From Dipteronia dyeriana (lineage: Eukaryota; Streptophyta; Magnoliopsida; Sapindales; Sapindaceae), in NCBI GenBank assembly GCA_032871835.1, contig CM065299.1, forward strand, positions 94,905,152 to 94,969,151: DNA of 64,000 nucleotides, read 5' to 3'. Positions 47,602 to 60,689 of the stretch are shown one piece after another. Position numbers and translations under genes: made by a program. The notes under the pieces are model-generated. The model saw only the letters and a program-made list of their open reading frames with translations. It was not told the origin of the DNA and ran no database searches. Positions within the stretch are counted from its first letter, which is position 1; every line of letters begins with the position of its first letter.

Positions 47602-48653
47602 TTATTTTTAGGGCAAAATTGCATAAACCTACCTCGACTTTATCACATACATGAGGCATAGTCAACTTTTGTCAAATATATAAAAAGATATCCTTTATCG
47701 TTAGGTTAACTTGAAAGTATCAAAAGACCATGTATTTAATATTTTATTAATTATATAAATAACTAAATATTAAAAAACGAATTAAGAAAAGAAGCAAATC
47801 ATAAGATCTAGTTTTGGTTCAATCTCCAAGAATCCAAAAAGATTGAATTATATCTCCCCAAATCAAGATAAAACCCAATAAAAATTGAACTTTTTTTTTT
47901 ACCTAATAGAATGATTTTTTTCTATCTTGACAAATCTATTCCTAGTAAAAGAAAAAAAAAACAAAACTTAGAGATTGGATGAATTCAATCTCCCCAAATC
48001 CAAATCCTAATCCGAATCCATATAAAATAATAATAATAATAATAAAATCTTTAATCTCCTTTAGGGAAAAAAAACTAAAAAGCCTCAAATCCAAATATAA
48101 AAAAAACTCGAAAGAGATTGAATGAGTTCAATCTCCCCAAATCCATATATAAGGAAAAAAAATCATAAGAAATTGGATGAGTTCATTCACTCTACCGACA
48201 TCGCCACTGCCACCAGTCATCCGTCTCCGACATCTCCCTCACGCTCTTGATGGTGCCGCCATGTTCACCATCTTCCACTCCTTTCATGGTGAATTCTTAT
48301 CTCCTTCAAATATGGAATATTAATAGAGCTTCTCTGTGGATCTCCTCTAAAATAAGGAGGAGATTCATTAGAAGGGGATGCAGATATCTTCTTATAGATC
48401 GTTATATTTTCATTAAAAAAAATTGTTCTCGAGAGATATCTGATGTTTAGTTATTTACTCTTATTTTTACTTTTTTATTTCTAATTAATTGTATTAGGTA
48501 AATGATAATACTACCCTTGAGTGGTTAACACCATAGTTACTAACTGTCAAATAAAAAGTCAAGGGTATCATTTTGTATTTAAGGCAAAACTGGATTCTAA
48601 CTCATGTATGTGGTAAAGTCGGGGTATGTTTGTGTATTTATCCCTTATTTTTA
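47602..48653. mobile_element. non-autonomous Mutator-like TIR element with perfect 9-bp TSD
   Basis: TTATTTTTA occurs at 47602-47610 and 48645-48653. Between them is a 1034-bp unit whose ends are inverted repeats: GGGCAAAATTGCATAAAC with CGACTTTATCACATACATGAG in the left arm, and GGGATAAATACACAAAC with CGACTTTACCACATACATGAG read inward from the right. A 9-bp TSD and GGG-type TIRs are the marks of Mutator-like elements. It contains repeated TTCAATCTCCCCAAATCC blocks and no transposase. Confidence 0.88.
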
Positions 48654-49739
48654 TTGGTCTATATTTTAGCAACATTTTTTTTTTTGACTAATCTTTGAGA
48701 TAGTTATATGCTTTGTAAATTTCAAATAAATAAATAATTTAATATTGATTTATTTGTATCTGTGAATCATCAGTATACTAGGTAACGTACTCATTGTTAT
48801 TTATTGGATCGGTATCCTCTTTTCATATAGTCATCATTTTCCTATTCTATCGTTACTACATGTTAATATAGCTATATAGCTGATCAACGATTATTTTTAT
48901 TAATTTTATATTTTTATTTTATTAAACATATAATTAATTTAATTAAAAATTTTTATTTGAATGAGAACAATATAAAGTGATGAGAGAATCCAAATTCTCA
49001 TATGAAAATTTATAAGAGTATAATTGTTGAGATAAAAAGTAAAACCATACTCGTTGGTAAAACTTAGTTGATTACAAATTAAGATGTTGGGAGTACTTGT
49101 TGTTTGGGAGGAGTTGAGGAATAAATTGAGTACAATTTTTTTTAAGTTGACCTACATATTACCTTAAGATTTTTTCTAATTATAAAGCAGTACCAAGATT
49201 TTAAAATGCATATTTGTAATTCAACTTAAACAAAATTATGAGTGTGAAACAAAAAGAAACAAATTAAAAATAGCAAGTTAAAACATCAATGCATATTTCT
49301 AATGTTAGCGGTCGTTGTTGGTTGGACTCCTGTCCTCCCTGCGTGTCCAGTTGGATGCTTCTAGTTAGTTTCTTTGTTTTGCTTTGGTCTAAAAAAAACA
49401 AAATTATGATTATTTGACTATGTTCAACCTATTGAGATTATCTCAATTGTATCGTAAACTTAACAATTTTTATGAATTATTGATCTTTAATTTGTAATTT
49501 TATTTATTCCAAAATAACATTGTTTCTTTCATTTTTAACTTATAATTGTTTTTAGAAAAATGCCTGTCTTTGATGGGATAAGACTTGAATCCTTTACATA
49601 CAATAATTAATACATAAGCTAATTTTATTGTTCCACATTTACATTTTTTTTTATAAATATTATGTTGTTTGGGTTTTTGAAAATCATATGTTAAATTGTT
49701 GAAGACTTTTCTTTTCCCCGCTGTTATTTTTAAACACTC

Positions 49740-49860
49740 TAGATATAACTTATAATATAATATTAAGACAATATGAGGTTGATCGGTGTACGATAAGGTC
49801 TAGATATAACTTATAATATAATATTAAGACAATATGAGGTTGATCGGTGTACGATAAGGT
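49740..49860. repeat. perfect 61-bp tandem duplication
   Basis: The unit TAGATATAACTTATAATATA through GTACGATAAGG is present twice back to back without visible differences, which indicates a recent event. Confidence 0.95.
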
Positions 49861-50557
49861 TATTGGTTTAAGTTTTCCTCTTTTAAAAAACTCCTCACAC
49901 CTGTACAATTTAATAATGATAGTTAGCATCGATTGAAGTGAATGAAAATTATTGTTAGATTTATCTCTAAAACGTAATTTGATCGGTAGATAGATGAATT
50001 TAATGTTTAAACAAATGACTTTTAAATTGACCGTTGGAATCCTATTAATAATAAAATGTTTAAAAAAAAAACTTGGTCTACATATATTATAGATAGATAT
50101 CTTAAAAATAAAAAGAATTATTGATAGATTTTTTGATGGAACTGGAAAGATCTTCTACAGTAATGAATTGTTAATTAAAAAGTGTACAGTATGTTACACA
50201 CTAAAATTGCATAAATCATGCAATGAATCTAGGCAAACTTCATTGTTTTACAATTAATGCAGACATAAAATATGATCAGATACATCATATATATATATAT
50301 AGAACAAGCCAGCTTGGGAGGAAAACGACTGGTCAGTCAGATTATATAAGCCAAGGCAGTGTAATGTGTATTGTTTTGTATGGTTGAAATTTGTATTAAT
50401 CAATAATCAACAGAACACACGGGGCTCTCCAATGATACAGGAAATTAATTTTTTAAAAACAATACTGTGTTCTATATTTCTATGGTAGCAACGCAAACAG
50501 TTTTTTACATATAAAAAAAAATATAATATATAATGCTTGAACGTGATTCACGCAGCA

Positions 50558-50563
50558 GCCGAC
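50558..50563 (+). promoter_or_regulatory. DRE/CRT-like core upstream of the HD-Zip gene
   Basis: GCCGAC (RCCGAC core, bound by DREB/CBF factors) about 350 bp upstream of the TATA box. ATHB7/12 genes are drought- and ABA-induced in Arabidopsis, so the site fits, but a single 6-bp match can be chance. Confidence 0.3.
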
Positions 50564-50912
50564 ACTCTTCGCGCGGTTGAGGACAAGCTAGGCTGAGGTT
50601 GTGACTTGTGACTTGTGACGAACTGACGATGATGACAATGGAGATTTTAATATTAATATTGCTATTAAAATCGTATTAATTAACTAACTATAATAAGATT
50701 AATTAAGTAAGCCACGCAAGCTAGGCTAGCCAAGAAACGGGTTGGACCCGGAAAAGGAGCTTTCAAATTCATAATTTAACATAGAATATATCAATTTTCT
50801 CTATTTATTATATTTTTGTCAAAAAAAAAAAAAAAACGAAGTGTGAAAAAATGGACAACGTTTACAAGGCACTAGTGGAGAAACTGTATACGTTATCAGG
50901 GTGGATATATCA

Positions 50913-50920
50913 TATATAAA
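50913..50920 (+). promoter_or_regulatory. TATA box of the HD-Zip gene
   Basis: TATATAAA 126 bp before the ATG, predicting a 5' UTR of roughly 95 nt. Confidence 0.65.
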
Positions 50921-51038
50921 GAAGCAATGAGAAACCCCAAGTGAAACTTGAAATTGAAAACCACAACAACAGATTAAATCCATGCAATCCACAACCCACA
51001 TACAGGTTATCAAGTAGTCAGCACAAAACCCAACAAAG

Positions 51039-51866
51039 ATGTTAGATGGAGGCGAATATTCTTCTATGGCTGACGAGCCTTTTGAGGACTACATGAACGA
51101 GAACGAGAACGAGCTCACAAGTTCAAAGAAGAAGAAGAGCAACAAGAACAACAAGAGAAGATTCAGTGATGAACAGATCAAGTCATTGGAGGTCATGTTT
51201 GAAAACGAAACCAGACTTGAGCCTAGAAAGAAGCTTCAATTAGCTAGAGAGCTTGGATTGCAACCACGACAGGTTGCGATTTGGTTTCAGAACAAGAGAG
51301 CTAGATGGAAGTCAAAGCAGCTTGAAAGAGACTACAACATACTTCAAGCTAATTATAACAGCTTGGCTTCAAGATTCGAAGCTTTGAAGAAAGAAAAACA
51401 AGCCTTGTTTGTTCAGGTAAATTATTCAGTTTTATAGGAATGTGAATTTGGTTGCAGACATTGAAGAAATATTTATATGGGATCTAATGGAAGTGGTTTG
51501 ATGTTTTGACAGTTGCAGAAAATGAATGAATTGTTGCAAAAACCAGGAGAAGGTGTGAACAGTACTGACAGTGAAGTAGTAGATCATGGAGAGAACATAA
51601 AGTGTGGATCGGAAGTGAAACTGAAACCCAGTTTGTCATTTGAAAGATTAGACCACACACTTGGTGTTTTGTCGGACGGTGATAGCAGTATAAAAGCAGA
51701 GTATTTTGGTCTGGAAGAAGAAGCCAACAATCTTATGACGACGACTATGGTGGAACCTGCTGAGAGTTCACTCACATCACCAGATCAAGATTGGGGCAAT
51801 TTTGAGTCTGATGGTCTCTTCGATCAATCTAGTAGCGAATATCAGTGGTGGGATTTCTGGTCTTGA
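51039..51866 (+). CDS. ATHB7/12-like: HD-Zip class I transcription factor, ATHB7/ATHB12 type (2 exons)
   Basis: Exon 1 is 51039-51416, a 96-bp GT-AG intron follows, and exon 2 is 51513-51866. The product is about 243 residues, close to ATHB12 and ATHB7. A Lys/Asn-rich stretch (30-41) leads into a homeodomain (about 38-93) with [12 protein letters not shown] and the recognition helix [16 protein letters not shown] leucine zipper starts right after it: Leu 95, 102, 109, 116 and 123 in heptads. The intron interrupts the zipper at residue 126, the usual place. The acidic C-terminus ends in WWDFWS, a hallmark of the ATHB7/ATHB12 subgroup. Family knowledge: nuclear dimers bind CAAT(A/T)ATTG sites and damp growth and ABA signalling under water deficit. 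The frame is intact. Orthology to one of the two Arabidopsis genes is not resolved. Confidence 0.95.
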
Positions 51867-53069
51867 ATCATATTAATAAAAAAGAAATGGCACCAAGAAT
51901 GGACAAAAAAAAAGAGAAAAGTATGCAAATAATCTTTGATTGTGTAGATAAACTGGAGGTGGCTCACTGTGAGCCAAAATTGAGGGAATTGAAAGAGATC
52001 AAGATTCAATCTAAATCTTGTTGGTGCCACTACAAGAGATCATGTCAATGTAAATCCAACTTCAGGGGATTTGGTTATGAATTTGCAATAAACACTGATT
52101 TGGGTCGGAAAAAAAAAACAGAGATCTGTGAAATTGATGTCCATTTGTTTTTGTTGTTGTAGTATATATGCCGAAGTGACATGAATTAGCAAAGATTGTG
52201 CATGTTTGTGAGTTGCGAGTCAACTGTGTGCGTGAGAGACTAGCCTTGATAGATAAATAGAGAGAGCGATCCTGCACAAGTAGTTGAAACCAACATGACT
52301 GACATCAAATTAATGCTGATATTGTAGGAAATTCTTACCAATCCAACTAGAAACCATTAAGAGCAAGAAACTGACTTACAAATTTAAGATGTGTAGAGAG
52401 TAGAGGCACATAACTCCTATGTTTAGAAGAAAGAAAGTGGTACCAATTCCAAATTCGATTTTTCAAAGAGTGATCATCATCTACAACACAAATAAAATAT
52501 AATGTGTTTGTGTTCAATTTTCAATATTTTCGTTGCGGATCTTGGAATCATCATTCATTAATAGCTCAAAAATTTATTTCTTATTTTTCTTACAAAAGGA
52601 CATCGATTGAAACTTGACGTAACGTGAATCAAAATCTGACAATTTAAATGGAGGACATCATCACATGAAGTACGGGACGGCAATGGCATTTTTTTTTTAA
52701 TTTTTTTTAATTTTTTTAATTTTTATGGTCGTCCATTGTTTTGACTGCAGGAACACATTACCATGTGTGTGGCAGAGCAGCACAGTCATGTCTCCACTTA
52801 TTGAAATTGAATCGATCTCGGTCCCACATTTTTGTACCATCATTGTTCCAATCTATGATAATTGAAGATGCAATGATCTTAATTGAAGAATCCATTTGAA
52901 GATCCTCACATGTCAACAGTTAGTTAAACAGAACTTTTGGTAAAAAAAAAAAAAAAACAGTAATAATATAAGTAAAGACAAAGGATTTAACTTAAAAGTA
53001 AAAGTAGTTTTGTCTTAGTTGTGATGCGGTTTGTGTGTTGATGTTGGAGTAAAGACGAAAGGGAAAGTG
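51867..53069. other. 3' UTR of HD-Zip gene and intergenic DNA
   Basis: The first few hundred bases probably hold the HD-Zip 3' UTR. The rest is promoter or leader of the next gene. No other coding sequence is supported; long T and A runs occur at 52690-52720 and 52941-52956. Confidence 0.6.
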
Positions 53070-56000
53070 ATGAACAACCTCTCCAATGGAGCTCTGTTAG
53101 ACCACAACACCACATTCACTTGCAAGTCAATACCATCTCTGGCTCTCTACGTTCTAATTCCTCTCTTCTTCATCGGACTCTCTGTCTCCATTTTCATACT
53201 CATTGTCGTCAAAAACGCTGCGTTTTTCGTTTCCTTTCTCTTGCTCTCACTTTTCGTCTTCGCTTTTATAATCTGGAACACACTTAACCGGAGACAAAAA
53301 GCTGCCGTTTCTTTCTTTCTTCGCTCTTTTCCCGACTCTGACCTCGCCGTCGCACGTGACGGCCAGCTTGTTAAAATCACTGGGGTACACTGCTCTACTT
53401 TCACGATTTTTGATTGGTAAATTCAGATGTTTTATGGGTTTCTTGTGGTTTTTAATGTGGTGCATTGTGTTTTTTTTTTTGTGAATCAATTTTGTGGAGC
53501 TTTGGAATGGGGAGGCTTGTTGGGTAATTTGTTTTGGTTTATATTTGCATAAACGACTAAAGAAATTATGTTGTTTCCTACCAACCAAACAGGCATTGTG
53601 AAAACTACTGTTCAATTTGTATTTGGTTTTCTCAGTTTTGTGGATTGATTTTATATGGGGGTTTTAATTCTGATCTCTGATATCAGTCAAGGGAATAACT
53701 CGATTGACTAGATATTTTTGTGGTCTTTGATCATTGCCAATTGATGTGTTCTATGTGAAGAATAAGTACATTTGACGGTACTTAGGTAATCCTTCGGGTT
53801 TCAGTGATTGATAATTTTAATCTTGTTATAGGAAGATCTGAGAGCAAGTTCATGAGGCATTTGAATTTAGCAAGTCTGTGAAGGTTCATTCATGTTTTCT
53901 TGCTTAAGCTAGTTCACTGAATTTGTAGAAGTCCTTTTTTCAAGGTTTCTTTGAATTGATTCATGTGTAGATAGATTTTGAAGCATATTTAGCTCTTCTT
54001 GTTCAAACACAGGCTCCCAATTAATCAAAGCACTTACTTCTAAGGTAGACTCATAATTTGGTTAAAGAAAATAACATCATCAGCTATACGCTAGCAAGTT
54101 AGAGTTAAGGGGTTGTTTGTTATTTTTATTTAAATTCTTATAAGATCTTAATTTGTTAGATATATGGATAACTCTTATAAATTAAGATACTATGATATGT
54201 TTGTTTTTTCATTTTTGATGACTTATTACAAATGTAAAATTGATTAGGTTGTGTTAGAGACTTAGAGTTTCTTCAAAATTGGGAATTTTTAGAAAATTGA
54301 TTTTTAGGATTTTATTACGTGCGACTAAAATTGTAAATATATGAATTGTTATACAACGTTTGTGGAAATTTACTCAAAAAACTATGTTGTACCATTTTCT
54401 TAATAAGATAAAAGTCAATATTTTTTACTTTTTCTAATAATATATATATATCTTACAATGAGATATAAATAGGAAAAATAAACAAACTGATTTATCTTAA
54501 TTTAATATATAAGAATCAATAAGTCTTATGACGAAAAAAACAATCAGCCTCTCAGTCTTGTTCTACATAACAAATCGGACTTGATGTCATCTATTTACCA
54601 TATATTTTGAGGTGCAGGGTGCTGTGGTAAAAATCATTAGCTGTACATTTTATTGCGTTGTTACTGGTTCTACAATAGTGTGACAAGCTTGAATTAAACC
54701 GACTGTACTCTACAGCCTGATATCTCTGTAAGGACATCATACTGCACCTTGGTGAATTGGTCCTTTTTTATGTTACTGATCACTAACTTTCATTTCGTCT
54801 GACAATAAGATCCTTGCACTCTCGTTAGTCACTCCTGATTCTGCTTTATATAACATATCATTTATCCTTTAATTGAATGCCAACAACATTTACTTACCAC
54901 GAATAATTTCAGCAAGCGTCATGCGGGAGTGTCTATTTAGAATCTTCATACGAAAAGGCTACCAGATGCATCTATACATCAACTCTTTTATATGAATATG
55001 GAAGATTGGGTCTCAAGCCTGTGGATGTAAACAGAACCTGCTTCCAGTGGGGTTTAGCACACTGTGAGGTATGTAAGTTCCGATATTTTAGCTGTCAACA
55101 GTATGAACAGCCTTTAATTATTAGAATCTCCTCCCGTCACATGTCCTTCCAGTTTGTTTCCATATATGTTTCAAAGTTTGAATCTATATTTGCGCTAAAA
55201 TGATTTCAGATGACATGAATAACAGTTTTCTTTAGTTAGTTGTTAGAACGAAATTTCCCACATAGATAAGTGTGCTCAAGTAAATTCAAGACAATTCATT
55301 GGCTTTCAAATCCATTTTGACATTGGTTTCTATTCGGGGTAATGTCATCCCATACATTGCGGTTATAATTATCACTGCCTCAGCTCACATTCACTTTCAC
55401 TTCATGCTTCTTGGCAGTCATCCAAGTTGTCCTGGGTTACTTGTGTAGCACACAGCAATAATACTTTTTCCTTTTGTTCTCAATTGGTGCTACCTTAACA
55501 TTTTCACTAACCTCAAATTGCCGCTTTTTCGTCTTGACATGTATTTCAACTGAACCCTTTTCATACATGAGAACTTTTGAAGGTCATAGAATGTGATCGT
55601 TTTGTCTTGGATATTTCTATATTTATCTTCAAAACACCTAGAATCGTTGAATAATACAACATCAGGTGAATGTAGTATCATATATCATGTGAATGTTTGT
55701 GGTTCATAGCTATTATTAGAAAACTAGTGGCATTTGTTTATCTGGAAGTTTAATTATATTCTTCGGCTTTCCACCTGACAGAGGTTCTCCACTGACTTTT
55801 ACCTAACTGATCGGAAGTCTGGTGCAAGAGCTATGGTGAAAGCTGGTCATGGTTGTAAAGTTCTTCCCTTGATGGTCGAGAGCACAATCGTCACCACAAC
55901 TAGAAAGTGCAGAACTTTATCTACTCACCTGAGGAAATGGTTGAGAGCCAGAAACCTCCCAGTTGAACCACGTCAACTACGACTGGAAGAAGGGTGGGTA

Positions 56001-56315
56001 ACCCATTAATTATTATGTTTCGTTTTTATGCGTTTACGTTACGTCGCAAGTTCAGAGTGTCTAAATTGCGAAATTGGATAAGTTTTTTGCAGGTATATTC
56101 AAGAAGGCAGCAGTGTGACTGTTATTGGAATGTTGCATAAAAATAACGATGTTATGACAATTGTTGCGCCACCACAACTTATCTCTACTGGATGTCTATG
56201 GCCAAGGCTGCTTTTTCCAGTTGATATTGATGGACTGGTCTTGGGGGTCTCCAATTTGACTTGTCCTGTGATCAACCCCGGTTCTATACAACATCCTCAT
56301 CCAGAACAACAATAG
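53070..56315 (+). CDS. two-transmembrane protein of the At1g16860/At1g78880 family (4 exons)
   Basis: Exons by frame and splice sites: 53070-53384, 54913-55068, 55782-55993 and 56093-56315, joining to 301 codons. The start is the first in-frame ATG (MNNLSNGALL). Two hydrophobic segments follow (about residues 24-47 and 50-69), then RRQKAAVSFFLRSFPDSDL and GQLVKITG at the end of exon 1. Exon 2 has CGSVYLESSYEKATRC and YTSTLLYEYG. Exon 3 has FYLTDRKSGARAMVKAG, and exon 4 has YIQEGSSVTVIGMLHKNND and GCLWPRLLFPVDIDG. These blocks match a plant membrane-protein family labelled, with weak basis, ubiquitin-specific protease C19-related; I see no protease Cys/His boxes. Biochemical role is unknown. 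The exon 1 donor was chosen because the later, stronger-looking GTAAAT at 53417 gives the wrong phase. Confidence 0.85.
54107..54552. mobile_element. hAT-like MITE in intron 1
   Basis: The left end AAGGGGTTGTTTGTTATTTT with TTCTTATAAGATCTTAATTT is mirrored at the right by AGAGGCTGATTGTTTTTTTC with TTCTTATATATTAAATTAAG (read inward). This is about 446 bp with no coding content. The ends resemble a common plant hAT MITE type. No clean 8-bp TSD was found, so the class is tentative. Confidence 0.55.
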
Positions 56316-56696
56316 CTGACCTTCCAAGGAAATTATATATATAAATAACGACTTGAAATTTTAGATTATACAGCTGATTTCGTCCAGAAATCTACTACCT
56401 GTTATTCTCCTTTGAAGTTTTTTAGGAGTTAAATCCTTCCAAGTTTGAAGGCACTTTCAACTGTAAGATAACTCTTTCTAGGAAAAGCTCTTTTTTTGAC
56501 ATCTTACCTACTCAAATTTCATGCTTTCAAATCATCAAACTCAATGGCTTTTTTTTTTTAACTATTAATTTTAATCTACATCTCTGAAGGCTTACAGAAG
56601 ATGGTAAATGCTAATAATTGAATAAAAACTGCTCAATCTTCCAACTTAAATTCAACAAGACTTCATAGCCAAATTCACATAGCATTATTTTGAATT

Positions 56697-57446
56697 GGGG
56701 CCCGTTTGAAATTTCAAAGACCAGCATGGCATGGTATGGCAGGGGTAAACCGGTCCCCAGAGATTGATGTGTGTTTTAAAATTACCTCTTCCCAGTGATG
56801 CGTAGGTAACAATGAAATTAAATTAACTTGGAGGCAAAACCAAAAAACAGAACATCATAGCCCTTCGAGTTCATCCATACATTGGTAACATAACTCTATG
56901 CATACACTGATACACATCAACTCATATACATTCACTTTCACTTGCTGCTTCTCGGCAGTAATACAATTTGTCCTGGGTTACTTGTATACCCTACGGCAAT
57001 GAGACCCTTTCGTTTTGCTCTCAACTGGTGCTACCTTGACATTTTCACAGATCTCAAATTGCCACTTTTTCGTCTTGATATGTGTATTTCAACTGAACTC
57101 ATTTCATTTACTAGTTGTGTCGTGAAGAATGAGGACTTTATGCGATATTTGCCCGTCTAATGAAGAGATACATAGGTTCAGTTGCTGCAGTATTAGAAAA
57201 CTAGTGGCATTTCGTTTAATTTTACTCTTGGGCTATCAACCTGACATGGGTTCTCTATAGACTTCTATGTAACTGATCGAAACTGTGGTGCAACAGCTAT
57301 GCTGAAAACTGGTCCTGGTAGTAAAGTTCTTCCCTTGATGGTCGAGAGCACAATGGTCACCACAACTACGCATTGCAGATCTTTATCCACTCACCTGAGG
57401 AAAATGGTTGAGAGCCAGAAACCTCCCGGTTGAACCCCGTCTACTG
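56697..57446 (+). pseudogene. partial duplicate of intron 2 and exon 3 of the upstream gene
   Basis: From about 56929 the sequence follows 55390 onward (CATTCACTTTCACTT, then GTCCTGGGTTACTTGT, then TCAAATTGCC). It runs into an exon 3 copy at about 57248-57446 (GTAAAGTTCTTCCCTTGATG, shared exactly). The acceptor AG before the exon is now AT, the reading frame is broken, and exons 1, 2 and 4 are absent. The 56697-56930 part is a different segment that recurs at 57793-57885 and 58890-58990. Confidence 0.85.
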
Positions 57447-58354
57447 TAAGTAATATGTGGGAAGGATCACAAACTTTTATACAAGTTTTGACACGATATT
57501 TTTTAGTCTTTGGATCACTAAGGTTTCTATTAAATTAAATAAGTGACATCACTAAGGTTTCAATTAAATTAAACCATGTCACTTATTTAATTTTTAGATT
57601 TTTTAAAGCTCGCTCCTTGTAATTTATTTTCTTATTTATATTTCTCTCTCCTATTTCTTATGTAAAATTTATAAATAAATAAATTTACATTCATCATTGT
57701 AAGGTCTCACGCAAAATTATAAAGGAACAACCCAAAAAAGTCAACTACCAGTTTGATTCACCAACTACGGAGTCTGATTCACTTCGAATCGGGGCTCGTT
57801 TGAAATTTTAAATACCAGCATGGCCTATTGGCATGGCAGGCAGAAACCAGTCCTCAGAGATTGATCTGTGTCTTAAAATCACCAGTTTTTAAAGCTCTAA
57901 AGCTTTGCTGCCTGGTACCGTGCTGATAGATGAATGGATAGGGACATCAAAACAGGTCAAGACTCAAGTGGCATTCAATTTATCAAGCTAATTTAACTGG
58001 AAATATATCAACCAAGGTATTACTAGCAGGCTGAGAACTGTATCCACTATCAATGCCTAAAATGGGGGACCAAGCCTGAAAAGGTTTGAATAACTAAATA
58101 ACTAAAACTGAAGATTTGCATAATGGCTAATAAACACCTAAAAATGGGGGACCAAGTCTGAACACGCAATATTATAACCCAAAATTAAGTTAAACCACCG
58201 AACAACAGTTCAGTTTGGAATCATCATAATAGTACTACAATTTGATGCTCCAGACCATCAAAAGACACCTTATCCGAAAAAGGTTTGAAAACACATTCCT
58301 AGCACAATCAGAAATACATCCATCGACCTGCAACTAATCTAAAAAGCTTCATGA
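57447..58354. other. intergenic, with repeated fragments
   Basis: No gene. It holds a copy of the 56700 segment (about 57793-57885, GGCTCGTTTGAAATTTTAAA) and a 13-bp inverted repeat AAATAAGTGACAT/ATGTCACTTATTT at about 57537-57590. Confidence 0.55.
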
Positions 58355-59855
<1,501 letters not shown>

Positions 59856-60680
59856 AAATATTCTCGATCCTTTGAAAAATATATTTGATTATTTGAAAAA
59901 AATTCTAGATCATTTGAAAAAAAATCTCGATCATTTGAAACATATTTTCGATCATTTGAAAAAAATCTCGATCCCTTAAAAAATATTCTCGATACTTTGA
60001 AAAATATTCTCGATCCTTTGAAAAAATCTCGATCATTTGAAAAAAATCTCGATCCTTTAAAAAATATTTTCGATCCTTTGAAAAAATCTCGATCCTTTAA
60101 AAAATCTTCTCGATCATTTGATAAAATTTCTCCATCATTTAAAAAAAATCCCGATACTTTGAAAAATATTCTCGATTCGATCATTTGGAAAAAATCTCGA
60201 TCCTTTGAAAACAATTCTCGATCCTTTGAAAAATATTATCGATCATTTGAAAAAAATCTCGATCCTTTGAAAAATATTCTCGATACTTTGGAAAATATTC
60301 TCGATCCTTTGAAAAAATCTCGATCCTTTGAAAAATATTCTCGATCCTTTGAAAAAAATCTCAATCCTTTGAAAAATATTCTCGATCCTTTGAAAAAATC
60401 TTGATCCTTTGAAAAATCTTGATCCTTTGAAAAATCTTGATCCTTTGAAAAATCTTTTCGATCATTTGATAAAAATTCGCGATCATTTAAAAAATATTCT
60501 CGATCCTTTGAAAAAAAATCTCGATCATTTGAAAAAAATTCTCGATCCTTTGAAAATTTCTTGATCATTTGACAAATACTCGATTCTTTCAAAAATAAGC
60601 TCGATCATATTAAAAAAAATGCTCGATTTGGCTACAAATATGCTCGATAAAATAAAATGCTCGATCCTTTGAAAAATAAA
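59856..60680. repeat. minisatellite of about 18-21-bp units
   Basis: Units like CTCGATCCTTTGAAAAAAT alternate with variants ending ATCATTTG and with TATT spacers, more than 40 times by eye. Both strands stay open over much of the array, giving repeats of D-R-D-F-F-K/S-N (minus) and S-R-S-F-E-K/D-P-L-K (plus); these are artefacts of the repeat. The array decays towards 60680. Confidence 0.95.
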
Positions 60681-60689
60681 TTGTTCATA

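Larger units (their letters stand above)
48654..50900. other. non-genic stretch upstream of the HD-Zip gene
   Basis: No gene recognised up to the HD-Zip promoter. It contains a perfect 61-bp tandem duplication (49740-49860) and an A-rich tract. Confidence 0.6.

Noticed and set aside
47385..47654. 89-codon plus-strand frame with several tryptophans
   Set aside because: It runs into the Mutator-like element; no known domain, and composition alone is not enough.
52815..52845. GTCCCACATTTTTG resembling the USE of a plant U6 snRNA promoter
   Set aside because: No TATA box at the required spacing and no snRNA sequence downstream.
53417..53420. Alternative splice donor GTAAAT for exon 1 of the two-TM gene
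   Set aside because: It leaves phase 2, which puts exon 2 out of frame with its conserved blocks; the donor at 53385 keeps phase 0.
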